Assembly: GCA_910592205.1 (NCBI GenBank) | Contig: CAJVPJ010001403.1 | Location: 1 to 10,058 of the forward strand | DNA length: 10,058 bases | Reading direction: 5' to 3' | Origin: Paraglomus occultum | Taxonomy: Eukaryota > Glomeromycota > Glomeromycetes > Paraglomerales > Paraglomeraceae | Part shown: positions 1-7,622 of the stretch, one piece after another | How positions within the stretch are numbered: position 1 is the first letter of the stretch | Layout of the letters: every line of letters starts with the position of its first letter | Made by a program: the position numbers and the translations under genes | The notes under the pieces: generated by a model | The model's input: only the letters and a program-made list of their open reading frames with translations | What the model was told of the DNA's origin: nothing | The model's database searches: none

Positions 1-70
1 TCGAGAATGTATTTTATTCTAAGAATATTTCAAGTCTATTAACAGTCCCTGTATTTGCGCGTCTGCTGAC
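1..70 (+). CDS. Candidate 3' coding fragment entering from the left edge
   Basis: From base 3 the + strand is open for 22 codons up to a GTAAGC donor at 71, reading ENVFYSKNISSLLTVPVF and on. A 36-nt intron ending CTTAG at 106 would continue in frame for about 16 codons to a TGA at about 152-154. That intron is shorter than the clear introns in this window. The evidence is open frame plus a donor only. Confidence 0.2.
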
Positions 71-154
71 GTAAGCCCTTGTTCCAGTGATTGAAGTATA
101 ACTTAGGAAAACTGCCTTGACTCGTAGCGTTAGGGTTATCCGTAAAGGAAATTG

Positions 155-658
155 AGCGCTTAGTTTCCTACGAAGTAACATCTATGGTTAAAACATCTAA
201 CAGGTTTGCTTTCCTGTACCTCATATGGAGTCGTCACTTTGTCACTATCGCTTGACGGTCAAGTCACCCGACGCTTTTACTGTGTTCCCTATTGGTTAGA
301 AATTAGCTGTGTTATGTAAAGTGACATGCTAACATCACATGTGTGTTAAAAAATTATTAACAGAGTAAATAAAGTATGTAATCGGAAAGCTGCATATAGC
401 AGTGTTGTTTGTCAACGGAAAGAGTCACTTTCCTTGTAACATTGTCGCACTTCATTTTTGATGGGAATAATAATGTGTGCATGCCATTAAAGCCTCGACT
501 AGACATCATTCATGGTGTATAATGCAACTGATATTTTCATAAATATCTCACGCTTGTTTACTGATAATCAGATTTAAAAACAAAATAGGTAAAAAAGAAT
601 GACGTGTATATTTTGATTTGCATCGTAACACAATCAGCAAAAAATTTTTTAGCCAACC
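155..658. other. Intergenic region without a supported gene
   Basis: AT-rich sequence with only short open frames. A perfect 6-bp dyad CTTGACGGTCAAG lies at 251-263. A single TTAGGG at 130-135, just before this stretch, is not part of a telomere array. Confidence 0.5.
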
Positions 659-759
659 AAAAACGAACAGGTATCTTGAGCCTAGCACAGAGAGCCGACA
701 TGAGTCGAACCCCGGGCGATTTTGGGCGCCACCCGGGATACCCACTACACTAGTTGGCC
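659..759 (-). pseudogene. tRNA-like Pol III unit (tRNA pseudogene or SINE head)
   Basis: Reading the - strand from 759, an A-box-like TAGTGTAGTGG (752-742) is followed by a perfect B box GGTTCGACTC (711-702), and a T5 run at 663-659 could end Pol III transcription. The first seven bases and GTCGGCT near 700-694 pair at five of seven positions like an acceptor stem, but the T arm has too few 3' bases and no clean anticodon stem and 7-nt loop can be drawn. CCCGGG occurs twice (711-716 and 732-737). It resembles tRNAs of the Gln/Glu D-arm type but is not a functional tRNA as read. I see no second copy in the window to confirm a SINE. Confidence 0.45.
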
Positions 760-999
760 TGTTCGCAACTGTTGTTGTATTTCAAGATTATTTGTACTAA
801 TTAAACAAAAATGATTGGACGATAGACAACTGATTCGAGAAAATCAACCCATTAATTATGTATAGAGAACTGCGGACAATAGTAACCAATAGAGTCGAAC
901 GAGCTTTGGAGAATTAAAGTTTTCAAGCCAAGCCAAAGACGAGACGATCCGCTGTTACTTTTTACGAATGCAGTATGATATCGATGATCCTTATCTTAC

Positions 1000-1069
1000 C
1001 CGATAAAGGTTTCGCCTTAGTTACTGTAGTAACTGAATTGGGTTTACTTATAAGGACATCATATACCAT
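1000..1069 (-). CDS. Candidate first exon of a divergent gene
   Basis: On the - strand an ATG at 1069 opens 23 codons that end in phase 1 at a good donor, GTAAGA (999 downward). The peptide begins MVYDVLISKPNS and is Thr/Val-rich. Acceptors at AACAG (about 952) or further downstream give only short continuations, such as one reading ADRLVFGLA then stop. An alternative GTAACT donor inside the exon joins to a different frame of about 32 codons. No continuation is compelling, so this is a candidate only. If real, it shares a promoter region with the gene starting at 1239 on the other strand. Confidence 0.25.
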
Positions 1070-1195
1070 TATTGTTTAGCCGCTTATGTCCGATGATGCA
1101 GCACAAGGGCTGGCTTATCAATTTTATATTTAATGTGTTCATTCGACATGACACATCTGATATACAGGAAGACCGACAGATTTGAAAGAGTGCAC

Positions 1196-1200
1196 TATAA
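1196..1200 (+). promoter_or_regulatory. TATA-like box of the multi-pass protein gene
   Basis: TATAA lies 39 nt before the ATG at 1239. It is followed by T-rich tracts (a run of ten or more T at about 1218-1227) just before the start codon. Confidence 0.35.
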
Positions 1201-1238
1201 TTGGTTTTTGGTTTTTGTTTTTTTTTTACAAGGAACCC

Positions 1239-2346
1239 ATGGATATCAAAACTGTATACGACATTGATGTAAAGGGTATCATAACTTCGGTATGTATGTT
1301 TTGGTGAACGGCGAAATTTGTATGTGTGGCGTGTAACAAACCGGAGGGGGGGGGGGCAAATACTAGAACATATTGCGTGCGATTTATACATCATGGTTGG
1401 TAAAGGCGTCATCATAAGCATCATCATAATAAGGCCATATACTTGTATGTTTTATTGTAATTAGGCATCCACTCACCATATAAGAAACGTCCTTCGAAAA
1501 CGTCGTCTACTATTGTTCTTGGCACGTACGTTGAGTCTCGTTCCTGCATCATATGCTTGCGTATCGTTTGCCGAACGCATATCAGCGATTGACGGTGAAT
1601 GTGAGGGTGCTGGAGTGGTAGTTATATGGCTTGAATATATTGTTGCTTGCATGTGGGTGAGTATGAATGAGAGTGTGTGAGTGGGTGTGAGTGGGTGAGA
1701 GTGGGTGAGAGTGAGTGAGAGTGAATGAGAGTGAGTGAGAGTGAGTGAGAGTGAGTGAGAGTGAATGAGAGTGAGAGTGTGTGTCGAGCGTGTGATTGCG
1801 GTTCTTCGAGAGTTTGCGTTAAGTGTGTGATTTGCGGTTCTTCGGGGGGGTGTGTGTGCGTGGAGTGTGTGATTGCGGTTCTTCGGGCGTGTGTGTATTT
1901 GTACGAGGTCTAACTCATATCACCATGTCATACATTCCGACTTGTGATTCAATCTTTTCTAGTGCTTTCTAGCCAGTCTCTGGAGCTACTGGCTAAACGA
2001 CTCAATAACACGTCGTTTGCTGTCTCACGAAGCAGGCATTGCAACAAAACGCCTAGTCGCTTTCCAAGCCCTAAACTTGATTGCAACCGTCTACGTAGCT
2101 TCTCGCTATGGTTTCGATCAACCAATCTGGACATGGGTAGTGATCAGCTGCATCCTTGCTTTTGTTAACGCCGGTCAATGGTTATTCACATCAAGGCCAA
2201 AGCATCCAACACTTGGGGAAATCGAGGACAATCAGCCTGTTACTGCCTGGAAGGATGTTAACGATTATATATTGGTACCGTTGGCTGTTGCTTCAGTCGT
2301 AACTGCAGCTGCCGATCTTGCAAAAGAAGTGATATTGATGCAATAA
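1239..2346 (+). CDS. Multi-pass membrane protein of unknown family, three exons (3' end uncertain)
   Basis: Exon 1 is 1239-1289 (17 codons, then GTATGT), exon 2 is 1465-1656 (64 codons, then GTGAGT) and exon 3 is 1963-2346 (127 codons, TAA). All joins are phase 0, giving 208 residues. Intron 1 is 175 nt ending ATTAG; intron 2 is 306 nt, repeat-filled, ending TTCTAG. Hydrophobic segments lie near residues 31-53, 67-91, 112-128, 135-156 and 182-201. The N-terminal 30 residues are polar and end in a basic RKRR cluster, so the N-terminus is probably cytosolic. A GECEG loop lies between segments 1 and 2. A second splice choice for intron 2 (donor GTATGA at 1661, acceptor CTAG at 1972) also keeps frame and changes only a few residues. 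A short fourth exon is possible (see 2376-2522). TATAA lies 39 nt before the ATG. I do not recognise the family; a transporter or receptor-like role is only a guess from topology. Confidence 0.75.
1346..1356. repeat. G11 homopolymer in intron 1 of the multi-pass protein gene
   Basis: Eleven consecutive G bases follow CCGGA. The tract lies inside the 175-nt first intron (1290-1464). It could form G-rich secondary structure or be of uncertain length because of sequencing. Confidence 0.8.
1657..1784. repeat. 10-bp minisatellite, unit near GTGAGTGAGA, inside intron 2 of the multi-pass protein gene
   Basis: Starting at the splice donor, the + strand carries about 12 degenerate 10-bp units (GTGAGTGAGA, with GTGGGTGAGA and GTGAATGAGA variants). 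No C occurs on the + strand from 1651 to 1784. The motif GTGAGT, identical to the donor, occurs at 1657, 1677, 1687, 1711, 1731, 1741 and 1751. Confidence 0.9.
1788..1887. repeat. Three interspersed copies of a GTGTGTGATTGCGGTTCTTCG-like motif in the same intron
   Basis: Copies lie at about 1788-1810, 1821-1846 and 1863-1887. The core GCGGTTCTTCG starts at 1798, 1834 and 1875 (spacings 36 and 41). The copies are separated by G/T-rich sequence and follow directly after the 10-bp array. Confidence 0.85.
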
Positions 2347-2375
2347 ATCCTAACATTGTTGAGGCAAACATTGAG

Positions 2376-2522
2376 AATAGCTCCACATCAGTCCAGGCGT
2401 CAGATCTAACTAGTCATACCCCTCCTACTCTCCCTAAAATGTATACATATGATTTTCAAACGGACTATGCTGGGATCTCACGATGGGTTGATTCAATCGG
2501 ATCAGATGCGAGGGTGTATTAA
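2376..2522 (+). other. Possible alternative 3'-terminal exon of the gene at 1239-2346
   Basis: The frame from 2376 stays open for 48 codons to a TAA and reads as a polar Ser/Thr-rich tail. It would join in frame if a 47-nt intron (donor GTGATA at 2329, CCTAAC branch-like site at 2350-2355, acceptor TTGAG at 2375) or a 77-nt intron (donor GTAACT at 2299) were removed. A single extra A in the AAAA run at 2322-2325 would connect the same frame without splicing. The product would then be 251 residues for the 47-nt option. Neither donor is as good as the other donors in this window. The opposite strand is open here as well (2434-2682), so open frame alone is weak evidence. Confidence 0.3.
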
Positions 2523-3342
2523 GGAATCGGTGAAATGTAGTCGTGAGGGAGATTGCATTGGTGGAGTATGATACAGGCACATCTATACTTTTTGATAACA
2601 TGATATTGAGTTTGTCGATTGCATCACTTGAAACAAGAATCGGGATGAAAGGATACGATTGTGATTGAACCAAACCTTCCATTGATAGGAAGAGTACATT
2701 TTTTAGGTAATGTACTTGTATATACGGAAACCTATAGAACTATTTTTAGCATTCACGTGTCAGGAAAATTTCTTTACCAATCAATTGACTTTGAAATAAA
2801 CAAGCTTTCAGTCTCATATTATCCATCTCATCTTTTTCATTTGATGCCTGACCGGTTTATTTTTAGTAAAACTGTAACTAAACTTAGTACTGCCATAACC
2901 CTCAGGCCAAGCCAGGGTAATCCGGTTTTTACCATGGTCAACATGGTCAATGTGCAGGAATGCAAGCAGTGTAACTTATATAAATAGACATTCCACATTC
3001 GGCACACTAAAAAGTAAGTGATGCCGTGTAAGGTGTGCTTTACAGATAACAATAGCAACAACAACAATAACTACATGAAATTGATCTTTTTTGAGCGACC
3101 ATGTAATTAAGGTTCAATATGCACTCATTAATATATTTTTTTTATTGAATTAAAACTTTATGTAATCATAATACTAGTATGTTTAACATATATTTATACA
3201 AAAACAATTCCAAAAGGGCTACCCACTACTACCAATATAGAGTATTACACACGAAATAAAAAATAAAACAAAAGAAGACGGAAGACCGCAACTGTATATC
3301 TCTCTACAGAGACAATTGTCCAAGTCCATTGTGATCGACTCA
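2523..3342. other. Convergent intergenic region between the + strand gene and paralog 1
   Basis: From 2523 to about 2690 the sequence is less AT-rich and several frames on both strands stay open, including an 82-codon - strand frame (2682-2434) and a + strand frame at 2534-2666. None has splice or paralogy support. From about 2700 it becomes AT-rich and presumably holds 3' UTRs. GCACAC (about 3002) and GTGTGC (about 3034) form a small inverted repeat. A + strand open frame at 2661-2987 has no ATG at its beginning and is probably chance. Confidence 0.4.
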
Positions 3343-4066
3343 TTACATAGCAAGAAGAATGACGAAAAATGAGACAAAACCAACTATCACTGTTGTCCAT
3401 ACTATTCCACCCAATCTTATAGCCTCTCCCTTCTGCAACACCGGATTTGGCGTAGCGAATGTTCGAACACCAGTAACAGTTTCAACCATAGTTGTTGTTC
3501 TAGGAGGTACGTAGACTTCAGTTACAGTTACTGAACCATCAGGTTCTGTTGACGTGACTGCGGATGAGGTCGCTGGGATGACAGTAACAAATGTTGTGGT
3601 TCTCGTTTCAGTTGTAGTAACAAGAGTCTCGCCAGGACCAGCGGTAACTGATGTAGTCTGCTTAGGTTCTGGTTGAGGCGATGGTGAAGGAGTAGTAGTA
3701 CTAGATAAAGGTTGATAAGATTGTTCAGTAAAATGGATAATATTATCAATCTATGAATCATATTATCGAGATTGTAGTAGTTAATTTACTCACTCTGACG
3801 GTGGACAGAAACTGCCACAGTTCGACACCTGGGGACTTATTGTTAAAAATTGGGTTAGCATCATTTTTCACAAAGAAACAAAACGATTCTCTTCTTTACT
3901 AAATACTCAATACATACTCTCTACGCAACGCAGCGGCTCTTTTCTCGAGCGGAGATAGCTTCGATACCGTGTTAGTCGGTGGTTTGAGCGCGAAGATTAT
4001 GAAGACAATGAAGAGGAACAAGATAAGTGGTTCCCTTATCTGCGGTCTGTTTAATTGTCTTGGCAT
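3343..4066 (-). CDS. Small signal-bearing, Thr-rich membrane protein with CGxxCP motif (paralog 1), three exons
   Basis: Exons on the - strand are 4066-3918, 3835-3794 and 3700-3343, giving 182 residues. Intron 1 (82 nt) starts GTATGT, carries TGCTAAC and ends AAG. Intron 2 (93 nt) starts GTGAGT and ends TCTAG. Both are phase 2. Residues 13-27 are strongly hydrophobic (signal or signal anchor). Dibasic pairs follow at K42-R43 and R48-R49, the second directly before D50-P51. C56-G-S-F-C60-P is a compact cysteine motif encoded by the middle exon. Residues 64-150 are rich in Thr, Ser, Pro and Val with TVT/TTT runs, as in O-mannosylated fungal surface proteins. K154-G-E precedes a C-terminal membrane segment at 160-182 with almost no tail. 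I infer a type I surface protein, possibly processed by a Kex2-like protease. The start was chosen because it aligns with the paralog's start and lies about 60 nt after a TATA-like box. The family is not one I recognise. Confidence 0.85.
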
Positions 4067-4124
4067 TATGATACTTTTTTTTTTTCGTTGACAAAAAAGT
4101 GGTTGAATTGTATCAGCCTACGTC

Positions 4125-4138
4125 TGATATATATATCA
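4125..4138 (-). promoter_or_regulatory. TATA-like palindrome upstream of paralog 1
   Basis: TGATATATATATCA is a perfect 14-bp palindrome ending about 60 nt before the ATG at 4066, close to the distance seen for the TATA-like site of paralog 2. An A11 tract (T11 on +, 4075-4085) lies between it and the start codon. Confidence 0.4.
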
Positions 4139-4140
4139 CA

Positions 4141-4167
4141 AAAATACTGCGGGATCACAAGTATTTT
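4141..4167. promoter_or_regulatory. 8-bp perfect inverted repeat upstream of paralog 1
   Basis: AAAATACT (4141-4148) and AGTATTTT (4160-4167) flank an 11-nt spacer. The dyad sits directly upstream of the TATA-like palindrome, where a factor-binding site could lie. Its role is inferred from position only. Confidence 0.25.
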
Positions 4168-4255
4168 ATTGTTCGACAGAAATAACAAACCAGTCTTGTG
4201 ATGAAATATATGGCTGCGCTCACTTCACTCACTCACTGCCACATTATACTAGGCA

Positions 4256-4369
4256 CTAACCACAAGTGAGTAGATGCATTACCACCCCAGTATTGTGTCT
4301 CAATTCGAAGCAAGGAGAAGTTTCCCCGTCATGTGTTACGTAATACGTGAATGTGAAATATTCCCCTCC
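4256..4369 (-). other. Candidate last exon on the - strand
   Basis: Following a GGCAG acceptor-like site (ending 4370), 37 codons stay open to a TAG at 4258-4256. The peptide contains YFTFTYYVTHDG and ends HLLTCG. The segment is richer in GC than its flanks. No matching upstream exon was found with certainty; stop-poor stretches at about 4460-4490 and 4745-4860 on the same strand do not join cleanly. The + strand is also open over the same bases (43 codons from an ATG near 4271). Confidence 0.2.
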
Positions 4370-5200
4370 CTGCCTATCTTACATAAAAATCTTGTCACCT
4401 GCTAAAAATAATACATTTTAATTGATAGACAATGATTAAATTCCTGATTTTGCGTGCAGTATCTCTTCTTGCAGACAGGGGAAAGTGCGCTGATAATGAG
4501 TAAAAGTTTAGTAAGCAAGAGTAATTAATATAAATAATCGATAATTCAACTCGGTGGTCAACAACGTCGACACAGAAAAAAGGGGGAAATGTACAGTTTT
4601 GATAATACAGTGACAGCCACCAAATTTGGTCAATGTCGAGACTATGGAGAAGGAGTTACACAATCTGTAAAATGTTATGCTCGCATAGCCTTCTTCTATT
4701 TATATCGCCGATGTCTTATTAATACACTTCTCACATGCTCTAATCGCTCTCAACCGGACGTCGATCCCTTATTATCGAGTCGAAGGTTAAAGATGTCGAC
4801 ATTTTCAAACTGGTATTGCTTTGCCACATTAGTAATCAATAATGGCACACAGTTTTATTTATAGCAATTCTTTTACTATTTATTACACATATTCCTTAAA
4901 ACACTTTAACAATAAAAAGCCAAGAACAGGGGGCAGAACAAAGACGCCCGCTTTGCCATTGAGGCCTTTCCATTTTTGATACAATGTCACACAATTCAGA
5001 GTTAAAAAAGTTGACCGGAAGCATGTGTATGTACCAATCAACCATCGATTTGAGCGATAAGATCATCGTCGGGCAATTTTAGAAGACCTCGATGCAAGAC
5101 TTCAAACATGTGTTTTTACTCGATCCTGCATATCATTACAGTCCAATAAAATAAATTTTATCATCACTTGTTTTTTTTACGTTATTCTTTGTTAAAACTT
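4370..5200. other. Region with antisense open frames but no supported gene
   Basis: A 91-codon + strand frame with ATG at 4589 ends at 4864. The - strand is open over much of the same stretch in another frame. Neither product resembles a known domain, and neither shows splice or promoter support. A chance origin is likely in sequence of this composition. Confidence 0.4.
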
Positions 5201-5266
5201 ACACACATACACAGATACACAACGTACACACATACACACACATACACACACATACACACACATATA
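5201..5266. repeat. CA-rich minisatellite, 10-bp unit CATACACACA
   Basis: Three perfect CATACACACA units lie at 5231-5260, with degenerate copies on both sides. On the - strand the unit reads TGTGTGTATG and contains GTATGT, and the array is followed by GTAAGT at about 5199. No exon is supported next to it. Confidence 0.85.
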
Positions 5267-5412
5267 CGCAGTTTACAACACTTACTATATTGTGCAATGG
5301 TCTTACCTCAGATTAGCGAAAGTATACAATCATTATATACGAAAAACACTCCAAAATTTATCTTTTACCACCAAAGAAAACCAATTCACTCAACATTTTA
5401 AAGTAAAATGCA

Positions 5413-5475
5413 ATGGCGTCTAATGATGAGAGCGAGAAGATTAAAAGACATGACATGGTAATGGATACTTTATAC
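5413..5475 (+). other. Weak candidate first exon
   Basis: An ATG opens a hydrophilic stretch beginning MASNDESEKIKRHD, with two GTAATN donor-like sites (5458 and 5479). Downstream acceptors give only very short continuations. The unspliced frame ends at 5607. I would not call a gene here without transcript support. Confidence 0.12.
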
Positions 5476-5609
5476 GGTAATCACCCCTATAATTATCCGA
5501 TTGTTGTGGAATTACAAATTCGTTACCAAATTGATATCTTTTTGTTTACTTCTCGCGTCACATCACAGTGTAATCGAAATCTGCGTCTCCCCACCCAATT
5601 TCACTAATC

Positions 5610-6950
5610 TATAGACTTTTTCGGCTGTTTGAATTGTGTCCTTGTTATTATTGTATCAGCGGTTTTATCAAAGTAAGCTTTTCCACACATGCATTAATTC
5701 TATTGGCGTTTTACAAAGTTTCGGATAATAGTTTTCCACATAATAGATAAAGGTATTGCAAATGAAGTGTCTCGGAATTAGAAGAGAGCCCATCTATAAT
5801 AAAAAGTCAGTTTCTATTTATGTTTTTACAACAATATAAGTATAATAGTACATGTAACTTTTGTTTACTACATAATGTTAAAAATAACCAGTAATTTATA
5901 TTACGTTCTTTAGCATTATCTGTAGATTTATATCTTAAATGTTGGATTATCTAATTATATTCTCAAAAAAAGTTATTGTATAAACTTAAAATTGTCTCCT
6001 TTTCACATACATCTGCCCAGGTGGTATTCAATTGCTAAGGTATTAATGTTATGTACGCGCAAAAGTTTGTTAGATTCTTCGAGATTAGACATAATAATAT
6101 AAGTTTATTATAAACCTATGTGCACAAAAAAGGGCTGATGTAATGTCGTTCGAAAACGAAAAGACCAGTCAGTTAAACGCTTCTATTAATGTAGTCAGTC
6201 TTTTCTTTGCAGTTAAGACTTGGTTCGCAAATCAATCCAAGATTTTCCGTATTGACTTTACAGCCCATAATTAGATATTAATGGATAATTCTGATTAAAT
6301 TTACGCACTTTATAAACTAATCAATATACAGTATATCATTAAATGTTATAAATCAACGAAGCGTATTCTTTACTTGATAAACTTTAGTTTTCAAGACGTC
6401 AATTATCAGTTTTAAAATATTACACCCGGCGCAATTTGGAGGGGTTTAAATATATGCGTAGAGTCAGTCTATTAAAATTGTAAAATTTTATTTACTATTA
6501 TTAATTTACTGAGTTGGAATTTAACTCTAATGTCAACATAGACTTTTTTCTGGCTTTTATTATTAATCTTTCAGTATTAATAATTACTAATTCAGCTCAT
6601 TGTCGTTAAAAAAAAACTAGCAAACGGCTGAATAAACTTTGTGTCAGATTTAATCAAACTTTTAATAAATACTGTCATTTTGTGCGCTTTTGCTGCTAAA
6701 CCGAAATGTTTCTTGCTTATAATAATAGAGACTAAACTAAGCTGAATAAGGCAAGTTACAGAATCCAAATCAACATCTAATTGAGAACCGAGCAGACAAA
6801 TCAAGACAGAAAATTTTAATACTAAACAATTTAACACAATATAGATTACAAGTTTATACTATACCTTAACAAATATACTGTTCTGACGTGGACATAATAA
6901 ATTTACGTTATTTTGAGAAATTTTCCATGACAACCGTTTATTAACTTACT
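5610..6950. other. Long AT-rich intergenic stretch
   Basis: No gene, RNA or large repeat is recognised in this stretch. An 81-codon - strand frame (6837-6592) starts at GTG rather than ATG and is rich in Leu, Ile and Ser codons typical of AT-rich noise. This is the longest gene desert in the window. Confidence 0.5.
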
Positions 6951-7061
6951 TTATTTCTGCTCGTCAGAGTCAATCCAATCTTGGGTAATTTCCATTTCTT
7001 CAAGGAATTACATAAGGTTTGTTATTTTCAATGTGAGTTGAGTATTTATCAAATCTCCTTG

Positions 7062-7168
7062 TCGATAATTGGTTTATACCGGTAAAATTTTGTTTTGACA
7101 TACTAAATTGTATTGCTTATACTCTGCTGAATCTCACTCGTGTCTATCGGTATAAAGAGGTTTGACTG
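7062..7168. mobile_element. One end of a pogo/Tigger-like DNA transposon (degenerate)
   Basis: On the - strand from 7168 the sequence reads CAGTCAAACCTC followed by TTTATACCG, closely like the terminal inverted repeats of pogo/Tigger-type Tc1-mariner elements. It is preceded by TA (7170-7169), their target. About 70 bp further in (7062-7085) a second AT-rich block with GGTATAAACC and TTATCGACAAGGAG sits where those elements carry a subterminal repeat. I found no matching second terminus at lower coordinates, so this is a solo or truncated end. A short - strand frame at about 7008-6955, reading LEEMEITQDWIDSDEQK then stop, faintly recalls the acidic C-terminal part of such transposases, but that is speculative. 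Confidence 0.4.
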
Positions 7169-7622
7169 TATGCTACTATCTGAGACAATGCGCGCGCATC
7201 ATATTGCATTGAGCGATATCTGTTTATAACGCTGGCGTAATTACTCAAATAATAAAGCAGTATTGTATTAAGGCTCTGTTATTTATAAACATGTCGTCAA
7301 ATCTATTTTTGAATAATACAAGTCACTCGCAAAATTATGTAAATTTATTCATTTACGTATTATTTATAGTTTCAAATAATTATTAAATTATCTTCAAATA
7401 ACCACACAATAAATGTTCATTACCAACTTTCACATACTATTTAAATTGTAACTTTTTGGACTCATCTATTAATGCAACTTTCGATAAGTAATATCTGGTA
7501 ATGCAGGCCCAATTAATATTATAAATGACATAAAAATGTCTATCGAGGATTAATGTTCTTGTAAGTTTGAAACTCTCATTATAGTAAGAGTTATTGATTC
7601 CAATCCAAATGGTTAATGATTA

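Noticed and set aside
130-135. TTAGGG as a telomere-repeat signal
   Set aside because: A single copy with no array; expected by chance.
618-800. Short frames over the tRNA-like unit on both strands
   Set aside because: They reflect the GC-rich Pol III unit, not coding sequence.
1059-1427. 122-codon - strand open frame
   Set aside because: It lies across exon 1 and intron 1 of the + strand gene, including the G11 tract and T-rich tracts; it has no domain and a low-complexity Met-rich start.
1944-2168. Open frames on both strands overlapping exon 3 of the multi-pass gene
   Set aside because: They are shadows of exon 3, whose frame encodes continuous membrane segments and joins in phase to exon 2.
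3528-3761. 77-codon - strand open frame rich in Leu
   Set aside because: It is an out-of-frame shadow of exon 3 of paralog 1 and runs across its intron acceptor.
4589-4864. 91-codon + strand ORF with ATG
   Set aside because: No recognisable domain, no promoter or splice context, and about this many chance frames of such length are expected in sequence of this composition.
4917-5000. A - strand CxxxC peptide (CSAPC) as a third paralog exon
   Set aside because: It lies in a 25-codon ATG-started frame without flanking splice sites, leader, dibasic site or membrane exon.
6592-6837. 81-codon - strand open frame
   Set aside because: It starts at GTG, has AT-rich codon noise, and no domain.
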